Assembly: GCF_001693515.2 (NCBI RefSeq)
Contig: NZ_CP042968.1
Coordinates: 2,418,001 to 2,482,000 of the forward strand
Reading direction: 5' to 3'
DNA from: Bradyrhizobium paxllaeri
GTDB lineage: Bacteria > Pseudomonadota > Alphaproteobacteria > Rhizobiales > Xanthobacteraceae
Length of the DNA stretch: 64,000 bases
In this document: piece by piece, positions 17,929 through 27,683 of the stretch
Numbering within the stretch: position 1 is the first letter of the stretch
How the letters are laid out: the number at the start of each line of letters is the position of its first letter
The notes under the pieces: model-generated
What the model was told of the DNA's origin: nothing
Databases searched by the model: none
Seen by the model: only the letters and a program-made list of their open reading frames with translations
Made by a program: the position numbers and the translations under genes

Positions 17929-18577
17929 CAGCTCTCCGCGCCAGCCGCACCATTTCCAGCAGCATCGCTTCGCCGGCATCGACCAGTTCCTCCAGCGTGA
18001 TGCGCGGAAAACCCTTGCGCCTGACCGCGCCGCCGCGCGCCAGCGGCGGGATGTGGATGAAGGCGGCGAGGCGAGGGCCGTTATCCGCATCGACGGATTC
18101 GATCGCGCGCCAGCTCAAGTAGTTGCAGAGATAGCTGCCGGCATCGCGCGAGGCGCGGGCGTCGAGGCCGGTGCCGCTAGCTGCACGCAGCAGCTTCGCG
18201 GTGTGCGGGCCGAACCGTTGCGCGTCGGCGCCGTCGGCGATCGAGCCCTTGCGCGCGCGGGTTTGCGCGGCGTCGGGCCACAGCATGGTGACGGCGTTGC
18301 GTGCGCGGGTTTCGATCCGGAGATAGTCGGTGCGGCCGGCAAGCCCGAACATCAACAGTGCGTGCGGCTTGTATTTCGCGAGCGCCAGCGGCAATTCGCG
18401 GTCGACTGCTGTGTAGGTGACGGGGAAGATGTGGCTGGAGAGTTGAACATCGGTGAAGGCCGGCCGGCGCAGCCGCGTTAGCCGCGCCACCAGCGGCTGC
18501 GTCGGATTATAAGGCGCGCCCGGGAATGGACCGAAGCCGGTGACGAGAATGCGAAGGTTTTCGCTCACCGCAGCCAC
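17924..18577 (-). CDS. Pyroglutamyl-peptidase I family protein (peptidase C15)
   Basis: A 217-residue cysteine peptidase. The opening ILVTGFGPFPGAPYNPT is the C15 signature. The triad positions are visible as Glu in LRIETRARN, Cys in AGSYLCNYL and His in AFIHIPP, so it should remove N-terminal pyroglutamate from peptides in the cytosol. It starts inside the end of the MeaB-like gene (13-base overlap), so the two are coupled. Its stop lies in a palindromic repeat. The middle region differs from classical Pcp, so substrate preference may differ. Confidence 0.85.
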   Translation of the reverse strand: MAAVSENLRILVTGFGPFPGAPYNPTQPLVARLTRLRRPAFTDVQLSSHIFPVTYTAVDRELPLALAKYKPHALLMFGLAGRTDYLRIETRARNAVTMLWPDAAQTRARKGSIADGADAQRFGPHTAKLLRAASGTGLDARASRDAGSYLCNYLSWRAIESVDADNGPRLAAFIHIPPLARGGAVRRKGFPRITLEELVDAGEAMLLEMVRLARRAA

Positions 18578-19557
18578 TCCGCGATCTGTTCGGCGGCGAC
18601 TGCCGGCGTGATGCGGCCGTCGGCGACTTCGGCCTCGGTCTTCTTCACCTTGGCGCGGATGGCGGCGTCAGAGCGCAGACGGGCCATCATGCGCTGCTCC
18701 AGCATCGACCACATCCATTTCACCTGCTGCTCGCGCCGCCGCGCGGCGAACTCGCCCGAGGCATTCATGGCGGTGCGGTGATCCAGAATCTTCTGCCACA
18801 GCGTGTCCATGCCGGTGCCGGTCAGCGCCGAATAGGTCACGACCGGCGGGTGCCAGTGCTCCGAGCGCGGGCTCAGGATGTGCAGCGCGCCGCGATATTC
18901 GGCGGCGGCCAGATTGGCGCGCTTGATGTTGTCGCCGTCGGCCTTGTTGATCGCGATCATGTCGGCGAGCTCGACCAGGCCTTTCTTGATGCCCTGCAAT
19001 TCGTCGCCGGCGCCGGGCAGCATCAGGGCGAGAAAGAAATCGGTCATGTCGCACACTGCAGTTTCGGACTGGCCGATGCCGACGGTTTCCACCAGCACCA
19101 CGTCGAAGCCGGCGGCTTCGCAGAGCAGCATCGCCTCGCGGGTCTTTGCGGCGACGCCGCCGAGCGTGCCTGACGAGGGCGAGGGGCGGATGAACGCGGC
19201 TTCGGAATTCGCCAGCCGCGCCATCCGCGTCTTGTCGCCGAGGATCGAACCACCGGTGCGGGCCGAGGAGGGGTCCACCGCGAGAACCGCGACCTTGTGG
19301 CCGCGCTCGATCAGGAACATGCCGAGCGCGTCGATGGTGGTGGATTTGCCGACCCCCGGTGAGCCGGTGATGCCGACACGGACGGCTTTCCCGGTGTCGG
19401 GCAGCAGCGCCTGCACCAGCTCGCGTGCGGCGGCCTGGTGATCGGCACGGCGGCTCTCGATCAAGGTAATCGCGCGCGCCAGCGCCGCGCGGTGGCCCGC
19501 GCGGAGGTCCTTGGCAAGCTTCTTGAAATCGGGGGAAACAGTCTTCGGCAGGGTCAT
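18565..19557 (-). CDS. meaB: MeaB/ArgK-type P-loop GTPase, chaperone of methylmalonyl-CoA mutase
   Basis: A 330-residue G3E-family GTPase. The P-loop is GSPGVGKST, followed by VLAVDPSSARTGGSILGDKTRM and the switch/Walker B region VVLVETVGIGQSE, then INKADGDN (NKxD). MeaB loads and protects adenosylcobalamin on methylmalonyl-CoA mutase, whose subunits are encoded at 25013-29549 in this window. The old name ArgK (arginine transport kinase) is misleading. I chose ATG 19557 (MTLPKTVSPDF). It sits 49 bases after tctA and overlaps pcp, so the run tctCBA-meaB-pcp may be one transcript. Confidence 0.92.
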   Translation of the reverse strand: MTLPKTVSPDFKKLAKDLRAGHRAALARAITLIESRRADHQAAARELVQALLPDTGKAVRVGITGSPGVGKSTTIDALGMFLIERGHKVAVLAVDPSSARTGGSILGDKTRMARLANSEAAFIRPSPSSGTLGGVAAKTREAMLLCEAAGFDVVLVETVGIGQSETAVCDMTDFFLALMLPGAGDELQGIKKGLVELADMIAINKADGDNIKRANLAAAEYRGALHILSPRSEHWHPPVVTYSALTGTGMDTLWQKILDHRTAMNASGEFAARRREQQVKWMWSMLEQRMMARLRSDAAIRAKVKKTEAEVADGRITPAVAAEQIAEWLR

Positions 19558-19606
19558 GCCATGGTTTACAACGCCCACGCCGTGCAGGCGAGGGGGCCTG
19601 CGCGGA

Positions 19607-21118
19607 TCAGCGCGACGCCGTCGCGGCGGCAGGCTCACGCCTGAGCTTCCGCCACACCCAGACCAGCACCGGCCAGATCAGTGCGCCGATCGCCATGGCG
19701 GCGAGGATGGCGGCGATCGGCCGCTCGAAGAACGGCAACACGCTGCCGTCGGACTTGATCAGCGAGGTGACGAAGCTCTGCTCGATCATGGTGCCCATGA
19801 CGATGCCGAGCACCATCGCGGCGACCGGATAGCCGTTTTCTTCCATGACATAGCCGATGATCCCGAAGGTCGCGACGGTCACGACGCCGAACATGTTGTT
19901 GCCGATGGCGAAGGAGCCGACCGCGCAGCACAGCATGATGACGGGCATCACGGTGGAGCGCGGCGCGCGCAACACGTGGCTCGCGAGCCGGATCATGACG
20001 ATGCCGAGCGGGATCATGATGATGTTGGCGATGATGAACATCAGGTAGATCGCATACATGCTCGACGCCTTCTCGGTGAACAGCGTCGGGCCGGGGTTCA
20101 GCCCCTTCATGTAGAGCACGCCGATCGCAATCGCCGCGATGGTGTCGCCGGGAATGCCGAACAGCAGCGACGGCACCCAGCCCGAGGCGATGCTGGCATT
20201 GTTGCTGGCGCCGGCTTCGACCAGGCCTTCGACATGGCCGGTTCCGAACTTCTCGGGTTCTTTCGAAAACCGTTTCGACATGGCGTAGCTGACCCAGGCG
20301 GCCATGTCGGCGCCGGCGCCCGGCAACACGCCGATGATGATCCCGATGATGTTCCCGCGGGTCATCTGCCAATTGTATTTTTTGGTCAGCCGCCACTGGC
20401 CCGCCATGATGCTCCCGAACTTGCGCTTCGGGATCGGCGGCGGCTCCGGCGTCAGCATCGCGCGCATCACCTGCGCCACGGCGAACACGCCAACCAGCGC
20501 CGGGATCGGCTCGATGCCGCCGAACAAATTGGTGATGCCGAAGGTGAAGCGCGGCACGCCGCCGGGGTTCTCGATGCCGATGCATGCGACCAGCAGGCCG
20601 ATAAACATGCTGGCGATCGCCTTCACCGGGGAGGAGCGCGCGACCAGCGTGGCACACATCAGGCCGAGGAATGCGAGCCAGAAATATTCGAAGGTCGAGA
20701 ACGACAACGCGATTTCGGCAAGCGGGGGCGCCAGGATCATCAGCGACAGCGTGCCCGCAATGCCGCCGACGGCGGAGAACCAGACGCCGGCGCCGAGCGC
20801 CAGTTCAGCCTCGCCCTTGCGGGTCATGGCATAGGCTTCGTCGGCATAGGCCGCCGAGGCAGGGGTGCCGGGAATGCGCAGCAGCGCGCCTGGAATGTCA
20901 CCCGCGAAGATTGCCATCGTGGATGCCGCCACGATGGTGGCGATCGCGGCGATCGGCGACAGATAGAAGGTAACGGGGACCAGGAGGGCGGTCGCCATGG
21001 TCGCTGATAGCCCGGGCAGTGATCCGATAACGAGACCATAGACCGATGCCGCGAACATCGCGACGATGACTTCCCAGGTGGTGATGAGCGCGAAGGCTTG
21101 GCTGAGGGTATTGAGCAT
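19607..21118 (-). CDS. tctA: Tripartite tricarboxylate transporter large permease (TctA)
   Basis: A 503-residue inner-membrane protein with about 11-12 helices. The family signature GSLPGLSATMATALLVPVTF is near residues 32-51, and a second one, PGAGADMAAWVSYAMSKRFSK, in the middle. It forms the proton- or sodium-driven uptake channel for a carboxylate delivered by the periplasmic TctC protein. It starts 3 bases after the tctB stop. The substrate (citrate, another tricarboxylate or an aromatic acid) cannot be told from sequence. Confidence 0.93.
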   Translation of the reverse strand: MLNTLSQAFALITTWEVIVAMFAASVYGLVIGSLPGLSATMATALLVPVTFYLSPIAAIATIVAASTMAIFAGDIPGALLRIPGTPASAAYADEAYAMTRKGEAELALGAGVWFSAVGGIAGTLSLMILAPPLAEIALSFSTFEYFWLAFLGLMCATLVARSSPVKAIASMFIGLLVACIGIENPGGVPRFTFGITNLFGGIEPIPALVGVFAVAQVMRAMLTPEPPPIPKRKFGSIMAGQWRLTKKYNWQMTRGNIIGIIIGVLPGAGADMAAWVSYAMSKRFSKEPEKFGTGHVEGLVEAGASNNASIASGWVPSLLFGIPGDTIAAIAIGVLYMKGLNPGPTLFTEKASSMYAIYLMFIIANIIMIPLGIVMIRLASHVLRAPRSTVMPVIMLCCAVGSFAIGNNMFGVVTVATFGIIGYVMEENGYPVAAMVLGIVMGTMIEQSFVTSLIKSDGSVLPFFERPIAAILAAMAIGALIWPVLVWVWRKLRREPAAATASR

Positions 21119-21121
21119 CGA

Positions 21122-21607
21122 TCACCAGGGCATCGGCAAAACGCCGGGCGGCAGCGGCACGCGCAGCAACTTTGAGAAAATCAGGTGGATGCCGATCGGC
21201 GCCAGCAGCGCGAGCGGCAACGCAACCTTCCAGCGGGCGCCGAGCGCGGTCGAGGTCACGTAGACGATCATTGCCGCCGTGAGGATGAAGCCGAGCCGCT
21301 CGGCTATCGCGACGTAAAGCAGCAGCAACGCCGGCGGGAGCAGGGCGCGCAGACCATAGAGCTTGCTGGTCGGCGGCTCCGGTTGGCCGCCCTCGACCGG
21401 AATAAGGTGTTCTTCTTCTTCGAAGCTGCGGCCAATCCCGAGTGCAATCGCAAGCCCGCACAGCGCCAGACCCGTTCCGATCACCAGCGGGAAGACGTTG
21501 GGTCCGACCGGCTGGCCGGGCACCGGCGGCAGTTGCCACCCGCCATAGGCGGCAGCCGCGCCGAGGCCAACGAGAAACAGACCCGTGACGCGATCGGGTA
21601 GACGCAT
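21122..21607 (-). CDS. tctB: Tripartite tricarboxylate transporter small permease (TctB)
   Basis: A 161-residue membrane protein with four helices (about 7-25, 38-56, 84-110 and 120-140), the expected size and topology of TctB. The start MRLPDRVTGLFLVGLGAAAAYG is typical. It works with TctA and TctC, and lies between them, 46 bases after tctC and 3 before tctA. Confidence 0.88.
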   Translation of the reverse strand: MRLPDRVTGLFLVGLGAAAAYGGWQLPPVPGQPVGPNVFPLVIGTGLALCGLAIALGIGRSFEEEEHLIPVEGGQPEPPTSKLYGLRALLPPALLLLYVAIAERLGFILTAAMIVYVTSTALGARWKVALPLALLAPIGIHLIFSKLLRVPLPPGVLPMPW

Positions 21608-21653
21608 GGACCAACTCCGCGGATTTCGAACGATGTCAGCCGGCGAGGACGGA

Positions 21654-22649
21654 TCAGGCCTTCGACAGGCCGGCGGCCTTCATCGCCACGCCCATCTGGG
21701 CGTCGCCCTTGTCCATGAAGGCAGCGAATTCGGTCGCATCGCCCCACACCGTTCCGAAGCCGCGATTGCTCATGAACTCCTTGAACTCCTTGGAGTCGTA
21801 AACCTTCTTGAGTGCCGCGGTCAGCTTGGTGGCGACGTCGGCAGGCAGGCCCTTGGGGCCGGCAATGCCGCGCCACGCGCCGGTCGAATAGTCGATGCCC
21901 ATCGCTTCCTTCAGCGTCGGCACATCGGGGAATGCCGGGTTGCGCGCCTTGGCCATGACGGCGAGGCTGCGCGCCTTGCCGGCCTCGATGATCGCGCGGG
22001 CTTCCGGCACCGAGCAGGTGGTGAGGTCGAGCCCGCCCGCCGCGAGATCCTGCATTGCCGGCGCGGCACCGTTCGATGGCACCCACGCAACATGATTGGG
22101 GGCAAGTCCCATCGCCTGCATCCAGCCGACCAGCGCCAGATGCCAGATGCCGCCCTGGCCGGTGCCCGAGGCCTTGAACTTGCCGGCGGGCGCGGCCTTG
22201 ATGGCGTCGGCGAGTTCCTTCACGATCTTGTAGGGCGAGGTGGAACTGACCTGGATGCCGGGCGGATCTTCGTTCATCAGCGCCAGCGGCGTGTAGCTCT
22301 TCGGTCCGAGTTCGGTGAGCCCCTGCCAGTGCATCATCGAGATTTCCACCGTCAGCATGCCGATGGTGTAGCCGTCCGCCGGTGCGGTCGCGATCGCGGT
22401 ATGGCCGACCACGCCAGAGCCGCCGGTGCGGTTGACCACGTTGAAGGGCTGGCCGAGATCTTTTTCCAAAAGCGCCGCAACGATGCGCGCGGTCGCGTCG
22501 GTGCCGCCGCCGGCGCCCCAGGGCACGATCACGGTCACCGGCCGCGCCGGATAGGCTTGCGCCAAGGCCGGCTTGAAACCAAGGCCCGCGACAGCCGCCG
22601 CAGCAGCAGACGAAGCCGCAAAGGCGCGGCGGGTAATCTTTTTGGACAT
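21654..22649 (-). CDS. tctC: Tripartite tricarboxylate transporter solute-binding protein (TctC/Bug family)
   Basis: A 331-residue periplasmic binding protein. The signal is twin-arginine-like (KKITRRAFAASSAAAAA, cut near ALA-QAYP). The mature N-terminus YPARPVTVIVPWGAGGGTDATAR is the Bug-family signature that binds the ligand carboxylate, and VVNRTGGSGVVGHTAIATAPADGYT is the second signature. It captures a carboxylate in the periplasm for TctAB. First gene of its operon; divergent from the SRPBCC gene, with 220 bases between. Confidence 0.93.
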   Translation of the reverse strand: MSKKITRRAFAASSAAAAAVAGLGFKPALAQAYPARPVTVIVPWGAGGGTDATARIVAALLEKDLGQPFNVVNRTGGSGVVGHTAIATAPADGYTIGMLTVEISMMHWQGLTELGPKSYTPLALMNEDPPGIQVSSTSPYKIVKELADAIKAAPAGKFKASGTGQGGIWHLALVGWMQAMGLAPNHVAWVPSNGAAPAMQDLAAGGLDLTTCSVPEARAIIEAGKARSLAVMAKARNPAFPDVPTLKEAMGIDYSTGAWRGIAGPKGLPADVATKLTAALKKVYDSKEFKEFMSNRGFGTVWGDATEFAAFMDKGDAQMGVAMKAAGLSKA

Positions 22650-22869
22650 GGTGATCCTCCCTGCGGCGCCGTGAGGTCAGGCGCTCTTGTAATGCCGGCA
22701 TTCTAGGCGGCTTTAGGCTCTGCTCGCAAGGCATTGGTCGTGAAAGCAGTTTTATCGCCGGTGGGCATCTCGCCACATCCGGAAATCGGGTGGCCGCAAC
22801 AGGGCTGCGCGAAATAGGTATCCGTGTGCGGCCCGGTGATCGAGCCGCGATTGAATTGCGGAGAGAACC

Positions 22870-23340
22870 ATGACGACAGCCTATTACAGCACCGTGCTGG
22901 ACCATCCCCTCGAAACCGTGTGGGCCCTGATCCGCGATTTCAACAACTACCCGGCCTATATCGACGGGGTCAGCGAAAGCGTGATCGAGGATGACAGAGG
23001 CGGCGATGAGGTCGGCGCAGTCAGGCGCTTCTGCTATCTCGGCAACTGGGTCCGCCAGCGGCTCGCCGGCCATTCCGACGAGGCGCATTCGCTCACCTAT
23101 GCGGGCATGGATCCGTTTCCATTTCCGTTCGAGTCGCCGTCGGACGTTCCGGCTCCGACGCGCTACGAGGGAACGATGCATCTGCTGCCGATCGTCGAAG
23201 GCAACCGAACCTTCATCGAATGGTCGGTGAAGCTCGACACCGCGCCGCAGGATGAAGATCGCTGGCATGAGCTGTTCCAGTCATGGATTCCGGATTGGAC
23301 GCATTCGCTCGAACGGTCGCTCGGCCGCCTTGCCGCCTGA
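22870..23340 (+). CDS. SRPBCC (START/Bet v1-like) family protein
   Basis: A 156-residue single-domain protein. It starts AYYSTVLDHPLETVWALIRDFNNYPAYIDGVSES, typical of polyketide-cyclase/SRPBCC lipid-binding folds, and ends with an amphipathic helix (LERSLGRLAA). It probably binds a small hydrophobic ligand; no catalytic residues can be assigned. ATG 22870 has GAGAG upstream. It converges on the DUF3298-like gene with an 8-base gap. Confidence 0.82.
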   Translation: MTTAYYSTVLDHPLETVWALIRDFNNYPAYIDGVSESVIEDDRGGDEVGAVRRFCYLGNWVRQRLAGHSDEAHSLTYAGMDPFPFPFESPSDVPAPTRYEGTMHLLPIVEGNRTFIEWSVKLDTAPQDEDRWHELFQSWIPDWTHSLERSLGRLAA

Positions 23341-23348
23341 GGCGGGCG

Positions 23349-24113
23349 TTATTGCGGTCGGTTTTCGTCGTCCTTCGGTCGCGAACCGCCGAAAATTCTG
23401 GCGCCCTCCGGCGTCAGATACGGCTTCAACGTTTCCCACGGCACGAAGGCGACATACTCGCCTTCGGCATAGGAGCCGACCGCGTAAGGCGCGTAGTAGA
23501 AGTTCAGGCCGGAGCTCTTGCCTGGCTCGGTCGACGGCGCCAGCGCGACCGGGCCGATCTTGAGAAGCTTCGGCTCGATGCCTTCGATGGCGCTGGCGTC
23601 GGTGCCATCAGCGCCGCGCTTCTTCTTCTCGGCCGCGAGCGAAGCAATGACGCCTAGCCGCATCGCTTTCAGCGTCGGGCCGTTGTCGGCGGTTTCGGTG
23701 AAGAACGGACGGATGCTGATGCGCTTGTTCGCCGACTTGTCCCACAGGATGGTGTCAGAAGTGCTGTTGGGGTGCGCGCCTCCAGTGTATTCGTAGTCCG
23801 CCCTGATGATGCTGATATAGCGGCCGTCGATCACCGATCGCGTCTCGTATTTCCGCTCATACGACCACGCATTGTGGAACAGGTCCGGATCCTGCTTGCG
23901 CTCCTTGTCGGCATCGGCCTTGTTCTTCGTGGCCCACGCCTTGCCCTCGGCCAGGCAGTTCGCCGCCAGCGCCGGTTCGGCCTTGATCCTGGCGTCGAGG
24001 ATGACGCTGGCTTCGACCCATTTGGTCTTGATGGAAAAGTCCGGCTTGGGGTCGGCGGCGAACGCAGAACTTATGAATCCAAGCCAGATGAGGGCGACTT
24101 TGACGGTCTGCAT
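23349..24113 (-). CDS. Secreted DUF3298 (RsiV-like) domain protein
   Basis: A 254-residue exported protein: signal peptide (VALIWLGFISSAFA), then a DUF4163-like N-terminal part and a DUF3298 domain with YEYTGGAHPNS and the C-terminal PYAVGSYAEGEYVAFVPW. In RsiV this fold is the extracytoplasmic part that binds lysozyme, but here there is no sigma-binding N-terminus or partner sigma gene. It lies 10 bases after the frameshifted gene on the same strand. Function unknown; a periplasmic ligand or enzyme binder is a guess. Confidence 0.8.
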   Translation of the reverse strand: MQTVKVALIWLGFISSAFAADPKPDFSIKTKWVEASVILDARIKAEPALAANCLAEGKAWATKNKADADKERKQDPDLFHNAWSYERKYETRSVIDGRYISIIRADYEYTGGAHPNSTSDTILWDKSANKRISIRPFFTETADNGPTLKAMRLGVIASLAAEKKKRGADGTDASAIEGIEPKLLKIGPVALAPSTEPGKSSGLNFYYAPYAVGSYAEGEYVAFVPWETLKPYLTPEGARIFGGSRPKDDENRPQ

Positions 24114-24123
24114 ACTGCGCTCT

Positions 24124-25016
24124 TCAAGGAAAGATCTCGAAATAGATCAACGACAATGTCGATGCAATTTCGTCGCTATCTAATTCCGGTCGCATTAGCG
24201 CGTGTGCGATTAAGTGACGGCATAGAACAACAACATTGCTTAAGGCCAGCTCGATGCCGCATTCTTGCGAATAGAAGCGTCTAAGATCGCGACACACGTA
24301 TTGATATGCGATCAACAAAAACAAATGGAAAAGTAGCCCAAAGAACTTGAATTCGATCGACTGCTGCACCACCGCAGTGCCCGGCGTCTCGCGAATAACA
24401 AAATGCTTTTGTGCCTCAAATTCCATGTGGGAAAACCGCGACAATGCGCCGTAAAGTAGCCCCGCGGCGGCAAATCGCTCTTTGAAGAGCCCTTGCGATC
24501 AAATTTCACACCAACGGCATAAGCCCACGACAATTGCTCCAGACTACTTCGAAGAATTGTCAAAGGTTCGGCGAAGAAACCCCAGTTGATCAGGCGTCGC
24601 GCCGCTTCGAACGACGTCAATAGTCGCAGCAGGAACAACTCCGCGTGAATGACGCCAGAATACTCTTCTTTGACGATACCATTCGGTCTCGTTTGCTGGA
24701 GAAAATGTAGGCTAGTAGAGTGAAATCGTGTCTCGGCAAAATCAACAATGTTCTCAAATCGAGGAATGCCGGCTGGAGCCTTTGGTCCGCTTCTCTCGTT
24801 CATAGTCTTCAGCGCACTTGCAAAGGAAACGTCGCTGAAATGGCTGACGATCGCTGCCGCAATCTTTGTCTTTAGTTGTTCGTCGTAGTCGTAATCTACT
24901 CCAACCTTTATCCAGTGACGGCCTAGCCAGGTCTGATATTGCTTGTCCGGATATCGCGAAACGAACGAGTGGAAGAATTCAGGATTCGCTGTTGCATGAA
25001 TCCGTTGTCCGCTCAC
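24124..25016 (-). pseudogene. A+T-rich orphan gene split by a one-base frameshift
   Basis: Two frames join into one protein of about 297 residues. The first starts at GTG 25016 and runs to about 24490; the second continues from there to the stop at 24124. Adding one G to the GGG run at 24490-24492 (minus strand) restores the sequence VKFDRKG-LFKERFAAAG. The GTG overlaps the mutase stop (GTGA). Line 24301-24360 is 35% G+C (21/60) against 72% (43/60) at 25021-25080, so the gene is a likely acquisition. It has helical hydrophobic parts (FFGLLFHLFLLIAYQYV) and SSLEQLSWAY. Family unknown; it could be a pseudogene or a sequencing error in a live gene. Confidence 0.7.
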
Positions 25017-27172
25017 TCCGCCGCCTCGCTGCTGTGGCCGAGCCGGGCGTTGAGCTTGCGGATCAGCTCTTCGGCGGCGTCCGAGATCACGGTGCCGGGC
25101 GGGAAGATCGCTTCGGCGCCGGCTGCATAGAGCGCGTCATAATCCTGCGGCGGCACCACGCCGCCGATGATGATCATGATGTCCTCGCGGCCGTGCTTCT
25201 TCAGCGCGGCCTTCAGTTCCGGCACCGCGGTGAGGTGGGCGGCCGCCAGCGACGAGACGCCGAGAATATGCACGTCGTTCTCGACCGCCTGCCGCGCCGC
25301 CTCGTCGGCCGTCGCAAACAGCGGCCCGATATCGACGTCGAAGCCGACATCGGCGAAGGCGGATGCGATCACCTTCTGGCCGCGGTCGTGACCGTCCTGG
25401 CCGATCTTGGCGACGAGGATGCGGGGGCGGCGGCCTTCCGCATTCTCGAACGCATCGATCAGTTCCTGCACCTTCTCGACCCGGTTGGACATGGCGGACG
25501 CCTCCCGCTTGTAGACGCCGGTGATGGATTTGATCTCGGCGCGGTGACGCCCGAAAACCTTCTCCATCGCGTCCGAAATTTCGCCGACAGTTGCCTTGGC
25601 GCGCGCCGCGTCGATCGCGAGCGCCAGGAGATTGCCGTTGCCTTCGCCGGCGCTGCGCGTCAGCGCCGCCAGCGCCTGCTCGACTTCCTTCTGGTCGCGC
25701 TCGGTGCGGAGCCGCTTCAGCTTGTCGATCTGCAGCCGCCGCACGGTGGAATTCTCCACCTTCAGCACGTCGATCGCGGCCTCGTTGACCGGCTTGTACT
25801 TGTTGACGCCGATCACCGCCTGCCGGCCGGCATCGATCCGCGCTTGCGTCTTGGCGGAAGCTTCCTCGATCCGCAGTTTCGGCACGCCGGCCTCGATCGC
25901 CTTGGCCATGCCGCCGAGCGCCTCGACTTCCTGGATATGCCCCCAGGCTTTCTCCGCAAGGTCGCGGGTCAGCCGCTCGACGTAATAGGAGCCGCCCCAG
26001 GGATCGATGATGCGGTTGGTGCCGCTTTCCTGCTGCAGGAATAGCTGCGTATTGCGCGCGATCCGGGCCGAGAAATCCGTCGGCAGCGCCAGCGCCTCGT
26101 CGAGCGCGTTTGTGTGCAGCGATTGCGTATGGCCCTGCGTCGCCGCCATCGCCTCGATGGTGGTGCGCATCACATTGTTGAAGACGTCCTGCGCGGTCAG
26201 CGACCAGCCGGAGGTCTGGCAATGCGTGCGCAGCGAGAGCGAGCGCGGGTCCTTCGGGTTGAACTGCTTCAAGAGTTTTGCCCAGAGCAGCCGCGCGGCG
26301 CGCATCTTGGCAACTTCCATGAAGAAGTTCATGCCGATCGCCCAGAAGAACGACAGCCGCGGTGCGAAGCGGTCGACATCGAGGCCGGCGGAAAGGCCGG
26401 CGCGTAAGTATTCGACGCCGTCGGCCAGCGTGTAGGCGAGCTCGAGGTCTTGCGTAGCTCCAGCTTCCTGCATGTGATAGCCGGAGATCGAGATCGAATT
26501 ATACTTCGGCATCCGTTGCGAGGTGTACGCAAAGATGTCGGAAATGATCCGCATCGAGGGCGCGGGGGGATAGATATAGGTATTGCGCACCATGAACTCT
26601 TTCAGAATGTCGTTCTGAATGGTGCCCGACAGTTTCTCCGGCGGAACGCCCTGTTCCTCGGCGGCCGCGACGAACAGCGCGAGGATCGGCAGCACCGCGC
26701 CGTTCATGGTCATCGACACGCTCATCTGGTCGAGCGGAATGCCCGCAAACAGCGTGCGCATGTCGTAGATGGAGTCGATCGCGACGCCCGCCATGCCGAC
26801 GTCGCCCGAGACGCGCGGATGATCGGAATCGTAGCCGCGGTGGGTGGCGAGGTCGAACGCGACCGACAGGCCCTTCTGACCGGCGGCGAGATTGCGGCGA
26901 TAGAACGCGTTGGAATCTTCCGCCGTGGAGAAGCCGGCATATTGCCGGATGGTCCAGGGCTGGTTGACATACATGGTCGGGTAGGGGCCGCGCAGATAGG
27001 GCGCGACGCCCGGCCACGTATCGAGGAAATCGATGCCTTCGAGATCGGCCTCGCTGTAGGCCGGCTTGACCGGAATGCCTTCCGGCGTCAGCCACGGCTC
27101 GGCGCTGCCAGCGGGGGCAGCAGGCGCGACGGCTTCAAAGGCGATATCAGCGAAATTCGGGATGCGGCTCAT
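25013..27172 (-). CDS. mutB: Methylmalonyl-CoA mutase large (alpha) subunit
   Basis: A 719-residue adenosylcobalamin enzyme, full length for the large subunit. The N-terminal TIM-barrel domain has [20 protein letters not shown] and [16 protein letters not shown], which line the CoA and substrate site. The C-terminal B12 domain has the base-off ligand motif DGHDRG with the cobalt-binding His, and [10 protein letters not shown]. It interconverts methylmalonyl-CoA and succinyl-CoA in propionate and branched-chain metabolism. I chose ATG 27172 ([12 protein letters not shown]); earlier ATGs at 27184 and 27181 are possible. It is preceded by the GFA gene and the small subunit; MeaB is encoded 6 kb away. 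Confidence 0.95.
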   Translation of the reverse strand: MSRIPNFADIAFEAVAPAAPAGSAEPWLTPEGIPVKPAYSEADLEGIDFLDTWPGVAPYLRGPYPTMYVNQPWTIRQYAGFSTAEDSNAFYRRNLAAGQKGLSVAFDLATHRGYDSDHPRVSGDVGMAGVAIDSIYDMRTLFAGIPLDQMSVSMTMNGAVLPILALFVAAAEEQGVPPEKLSGTIQNDILKEFMVRNTYIYPPAPSMRIISDIFAYTSQRMPKYNSISISGYHMQEAGATQDLELAYTLADGVEYLRAGLSAGLDVDRFAPRLSFFWAIGMNFFMEVAKMRAARLLWAKLLKQFNPKDPRSLSLRTHCQTSGWSLTAQDVFNNVMRTTIEAMAATQGHTQSLHTNALDEALALPTDFSARIARNTQLFLQQESGTNRIIDPWGGSYYVERLTRDLAEKAWGHIQEVEALGGMAKAIEAGVPKLRIEEASAKTQARIDAGRQAVIGVNKYKPVNEAAIDVLKVENSTVRRLQIDKLKRLRTERDQKEVEQALAALTRSAGEGNGNLLALAIDAARAKATVGEISDAMEKVFGRHRAEIKSITGVYKREASAMSNRVEKVQELIDAFENAEGRRPRILVAKIGQDGHDRGQKVIASAFADVGFDVDIGPLFATADEAARQAVENDVHILGVSSLAAAHLTAVPELKAALKKHGREDIMIIIGGVVPPQDYDALYAAGAEAIFPPGTVISDAAEELIRKLNARLGHSSEAAE

Positions 27173-27213
27173 GGTACCCATCATAGCATATGTGAAGTCG
27201 AGGCAGGTCACCC

Positions 27214-27681
27214 CTAATCATGATCCGGATGCTGGTGGCTGGTGATGGTCGCCATCTTCTCCGGTCCGTAATTCTGCATGGTGGTCTGGCTCGGCAGGTT
27301 GGCGATGCCGACCACCCAGCCGAGCCGCGACTCGGTTCCATATTGCCGCGTCGGCACCACCCGGTCGGGGCGGTCGAAGGTGCCGGTCATGATCTCGATC
27401 CGGGGGCCGCCGATCAGCCGGTAGGTCAGCGGTGTGCCGCAGGCCGCACAGAAATCGCGCTCGGCGATGGAGGAGGACTGAAACGTCGCCGGCTTGCCGC
27501 GGGTCCAGGTGAAATGCTCGTGCTCGATGTCGGCGAGGGAGGCAAACGGCGCGCCGGATGCCTTCTGGCACATCCGGCAATGGCAGATGCTGACCTTGGG
27601 CGGCACTTTCGACACCGCAAAGCGGACGGCGCCGCATTGGCAGCCGCCGGTCAGGACCGTCTTGTGGTTGTTCTCCGTCAT
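27214..27681 (-). CDS. GFA/CENP-V family zinc protein
   Basis: A 155-residue protein of the glutathione-dependent formaldehyde-activating-like family. Zinc ligands are visible in [23 protein letters not shown] and FCAACGTPL (CxC, CxxC and CxxC). Family members bind two zinc ions and mostly have unknown substrates. The ATG at 27681 lies 2 bases after the small-subunit stop, and its own stop is about 40 bases before the large subunit, so it is embedded in the mutase operon. Upstream in-frame sequence to 27885 is only the mutase gene in another frame. Confidence 0.88.
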   Translation of the reverse strand: MTENNHKTVLTGGCQCGAVRFAVSKVPPKVSICHCRMCQKASGAPFASLADIEHEHFTWTRGKPATFQSSSIAERDFCAACGTPLTYRLIGGPRIEIMTGTFDRPDRVVPTRQYGTESRLGWVVGIANLPSQTTMQNYGPEKMATITSHQHPDHD

Positions 27682-27683
27682 GC

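Noticed and set aside
19511..21007. A 498-residue His/Asp-rich plus-strand frame
   Set aside because: Complement of the tctA coding region; the His/Asp richness reflects the reversed hydrophobic codons.
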